Position numbers and translations under genes: made by a program. Source: Clostridia bacterium (GTDB taxonomy: Bacteria > Bacillota_A > Clostridia > Christensenellales > UBA1242). Taken from it: a stretch of 6,135 nt of DNA. A model generated the notes under the pieces. That model saw only the letters and a program-made list of their open reading frames with translations, was not told the DNA's origin and made no database searches. Of this stretch, positions 5,450 to 6,135 are shown one piece after another. The stretch covers positions 1 through 6,135 of the forward strand of contig JAFTUZ010000076.1 in assembly GCA_017466005.1 (NCBI GenBank), written 5' to 3'. Numbering within the stretch: the first letter of the stretch is position 1; each line of letters opens with the position of its first letter.

Positions 5450-5628
5450 ATATCTGTTTCATTTATTAATGTTGCAAGTTTGCGTTTACATTTTAAAAAA
5501 ATGCGTAAATCTTTTGCAACATTTTTATTATGTTTAACTAAAAGTTCTTGTTCTGCTCGTTCTGTTTCTTTTTTTAAATTATTTATTTCATTAATTACAT
5601 CAACATCATCTTTACTAATATTATTCAT
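5446..5628 (-). CDS. Small charged helical protein, unknown function (60 aa)
   Basis: I do not recognise a family. The 60-residue product is highly charged and predicted mostly helical: an acidic N-terminal part (SKDDVDVINEINN), a Glu/Lys stretch with possible short coiled coil (LKKETERAEQELLVKHNKN), then a basic part (LRIFLKCKRKLATLI) with one Cys. There is no signal peptide or membrane segment, so it is probably cytosolic. Support for a real gene: a clear Shine-Dalgarno AAAGGAAG four bases before the ATG, codon use like the neighbouring genes, and a position filling an otherwise empty gap. It converges on recR, and both stops lie in the palindrome TTAA (5446-5449). It is divergent from the HAD gene. 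The B. subtilis gene after recR (yaaL, DUF2508) is a similar-sized charged protein on the same strand as recR; I see no convincing match. The opposite-strand frame (5480-5713) is hydrophobic, low-complexity and looks like a shadow. Confidence 0.6.
   Translation of the reverse strand: MNNISKDDVDVINEINNLKKETERAEQELLVKHNKNVAKDLRIFLKCKRKLATLINETDI
5468..5526 (+). terminator. Long hairpin, candidate terminator of the mrnC-recR operon
   Basis: AATGTTGCAAG (5468-5478) pairs with TTTTGCAACATT (stem arm 5513-5523), 11 bp with one G-U. Inside, TTTAC (5485-5489) pairs with GTAAA (5505-5509) and ATTTT (5490-5494) pairs with AAAAT (5498-5502), leaving a 2-nt bulge and an AAA loop. Five T (5522-5526) close it on the plus strand. 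It lies 18 nt after the recR stop. The structure is AT-rich with an internal loop and sits inside the coding part of the minus-strand ORF, so its terminator role is uncertain. No other terminator is visible after recR. Confidence 0.45.
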
Positions 5629-5673
5629 ATGGCTTCCTTTAAGTTTTTTATTATTTTTTCCAAAATTAACAAA

Positions 5674-5680
5674 ATTATAT
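5674..5680 (-). promoter_or_regulatory. Candidate -10 box(es) in the short divergent intergenic region
   Basis: On the minus strand 5679-5674 reads TATAAT, which would give a leader of about 39 nt before the 60-aa ORF. No good minus-strand -35 is found at 16-18 bp. On the plus strand the same bases read TTATAT (5675-5680), a possible but poor -10 for the HAD gene, with +1 next to its SD. The whole 68-bp region is so AT-rich that such boxes arise by chance. Confidence 0.25.
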
Positions 5681-5696
5681 GAAAAAAGGGGAATTT

Positions 5697-6135
5697 ATGC
5701 TTTTTTCTTTTGATATAGATGGTACTTTAATTAATCCTAAAGATAAAATGTGTGAAGCAAACACTGTAAACCAGCAAGTGGCATATGCTATTGCTTTAAG
5801 TTTGATAAAAGGTGATACTGTAATTATTAATACAGGTCATAGGTCGGTAGAAAAAATAAAATGGGTTTGTTTTGATATAATAAAACAGGTTTATTATGTA
5901 GATGAAAACGGTAAAAGTTTATTTTTAGAAAAAGATAGGCAAAAATTTTTTGATGCAATAAATAATAATTTATATGCTTCAAATTTTTGTGGTGCTTGTT
6001 TAAGAAAAGTTAGGGTTAATAATTTTACCGAAATTGCATTAAAATATTCTGATATAAACGATTTAAAGACAAAAGCAATAAATCTTGAAGAACCTATTAT
6101 GCAAAATTATGTTCCAGTAAATGTTATAGAAAACT
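5697..6135 (+). CDS. HAD-superfamily hydrolase, N-terminal part (3' truncated by window end)
   Basis: The first 146 codons of a haloacid dehalogenase-type hydrolase, probably a small-molecule or sugar phosphatase. Motif I is FSFDIDGTLIN, with nucleophile D6 and general acid/base D8. Motif II is IINTGHRS (Thr46), which binds the phosphate; the 'T(G/S)(R/H)' form directly after a beta strand is usual in Cof-type and sucrose-phosphatase-like (C2-capped) HAD proteins. Residues about 65-146 would begin the cap domain. Motifs III (Lys) and IV (acidic pair) are beyond the window, so activity cannot be confirmed. The start has SD AGGGGAA (5687-5693), 3-5 nt from the ATG, slightly close. The gene is divergent from the 60-aa ORF and not part of the recR operon. 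Its substrate cannot be deduced. Confidence 0.8.
   Translation, partial: MLFSFDIDGTLINPKDKMCEANTVNQQVAYAIALSLIKGDTVIINTGHRSVEKIKWVCFDIIKQVYYVDENGKSLFLEKDRQKFFDAINNNLYASNFCGACLRKVRVNNFTEIALKYSDINDLKTKAINLEEPIMQNYVPVNVIEN

Noticed and set aside
5480..5713. Plus-strand 77-codon hydrophobic ORF overlapping the minus-strand small gene and the HAD start
   Set aside because: No Shine-Dalgarno, low-complexity Phe/Leu/Ser composition typical of the antisense of Lys/Glu/Asn-rich codons, and it runs into the well-supported HAD start in another frame.
1..6135. CRISPR array, insertion sequence, phage attachment site, tRNA/rRNA or alternative genetic code
   Set aside because: No regularly spaced direct repeats, transposase motifs, terminal inverted repeats or cloverleaf folds were seen; Trp is TGG and no gene is interrupted by TGA.

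Overview
The window looks like chromosomal DNA from a low-GC Gram-positive bacterium (Bacillota, probably a clostridial or related uncultivated lineage). The reasons are the strongly AT-rich codon use, the purine-rich Shine-Dalgarno sites before most genes, Firmicutes-type housekeeping genes (Mini-RNase III, a SigH-like sigma factor, a RecR that aligns end to end with the Bacillus protein) and a CwlD-like amidase. Every annotated stop codon is TAA or TAG, Trp is encoded by TGG, and all genes read through intact, so the standard code applies. The species cannot be named from this sequence.

Layout. Bases 2-298 hold the 3' end of a beta-rich, DUF4097-like protein, closed by a perfect 13-bp hairpin terminator. 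A monocistronic CwlD-like N-acetylmuramoyl-L-alanine amidase follows (376-1077). It has a candidate sigma-E-like promoter and its own terminator. A near-consensus extended -10 promoter (1133-1161) then drives a tight six-gene operon, mrnC-rlmB-sigH-dnaX-ybaB-recR (1168-5449). The genes overlap by 7 or 10 nt, abut, or are 1 to 17 nt apart. A 60-codon minus-strand ORF converges on recR and shares its TTAA stop. Its coding region contains, on the plus strand, a long hairpin that could end the recR transcript. A divergent HAD-family phosphatase begins at 5697 and runs off the end.

How the genes fit together. The operon joins two blocks that are separate in Bacillus subtilis. One is mrnC-rlmB-(rae1)-sigH: 23S rRNA maturation, 23S rRNA 2'-O-methylation and a transition-state sigma factor, with rae1 missing here. 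The other is dnaX-ybaB-recR: clamp loader, nucleoid-associated protein and recombination mediator. Ribosome maturation, stationary-phase transcription and replication/repair would thus share one promoter.

Main points for a second look: (1) an A9 slippery run in dnaX at the domain III/tau boundary, with an SD-like element upstream and a -1-frame TGA one codon later, predicted to yield a 363-aa gamma-type product; (2) an mrnC promoter whose predicted +1 is the A of the ATG, implying a leaderless operon mRNA; (3) the sigma-E-like promoter of cwlD; (4) the hairpin embedded in the convergent small gene. No mobile element, CRISPR array, tRNA or rRNA is visible. I see no evidence for a wholly new multi-gene system.
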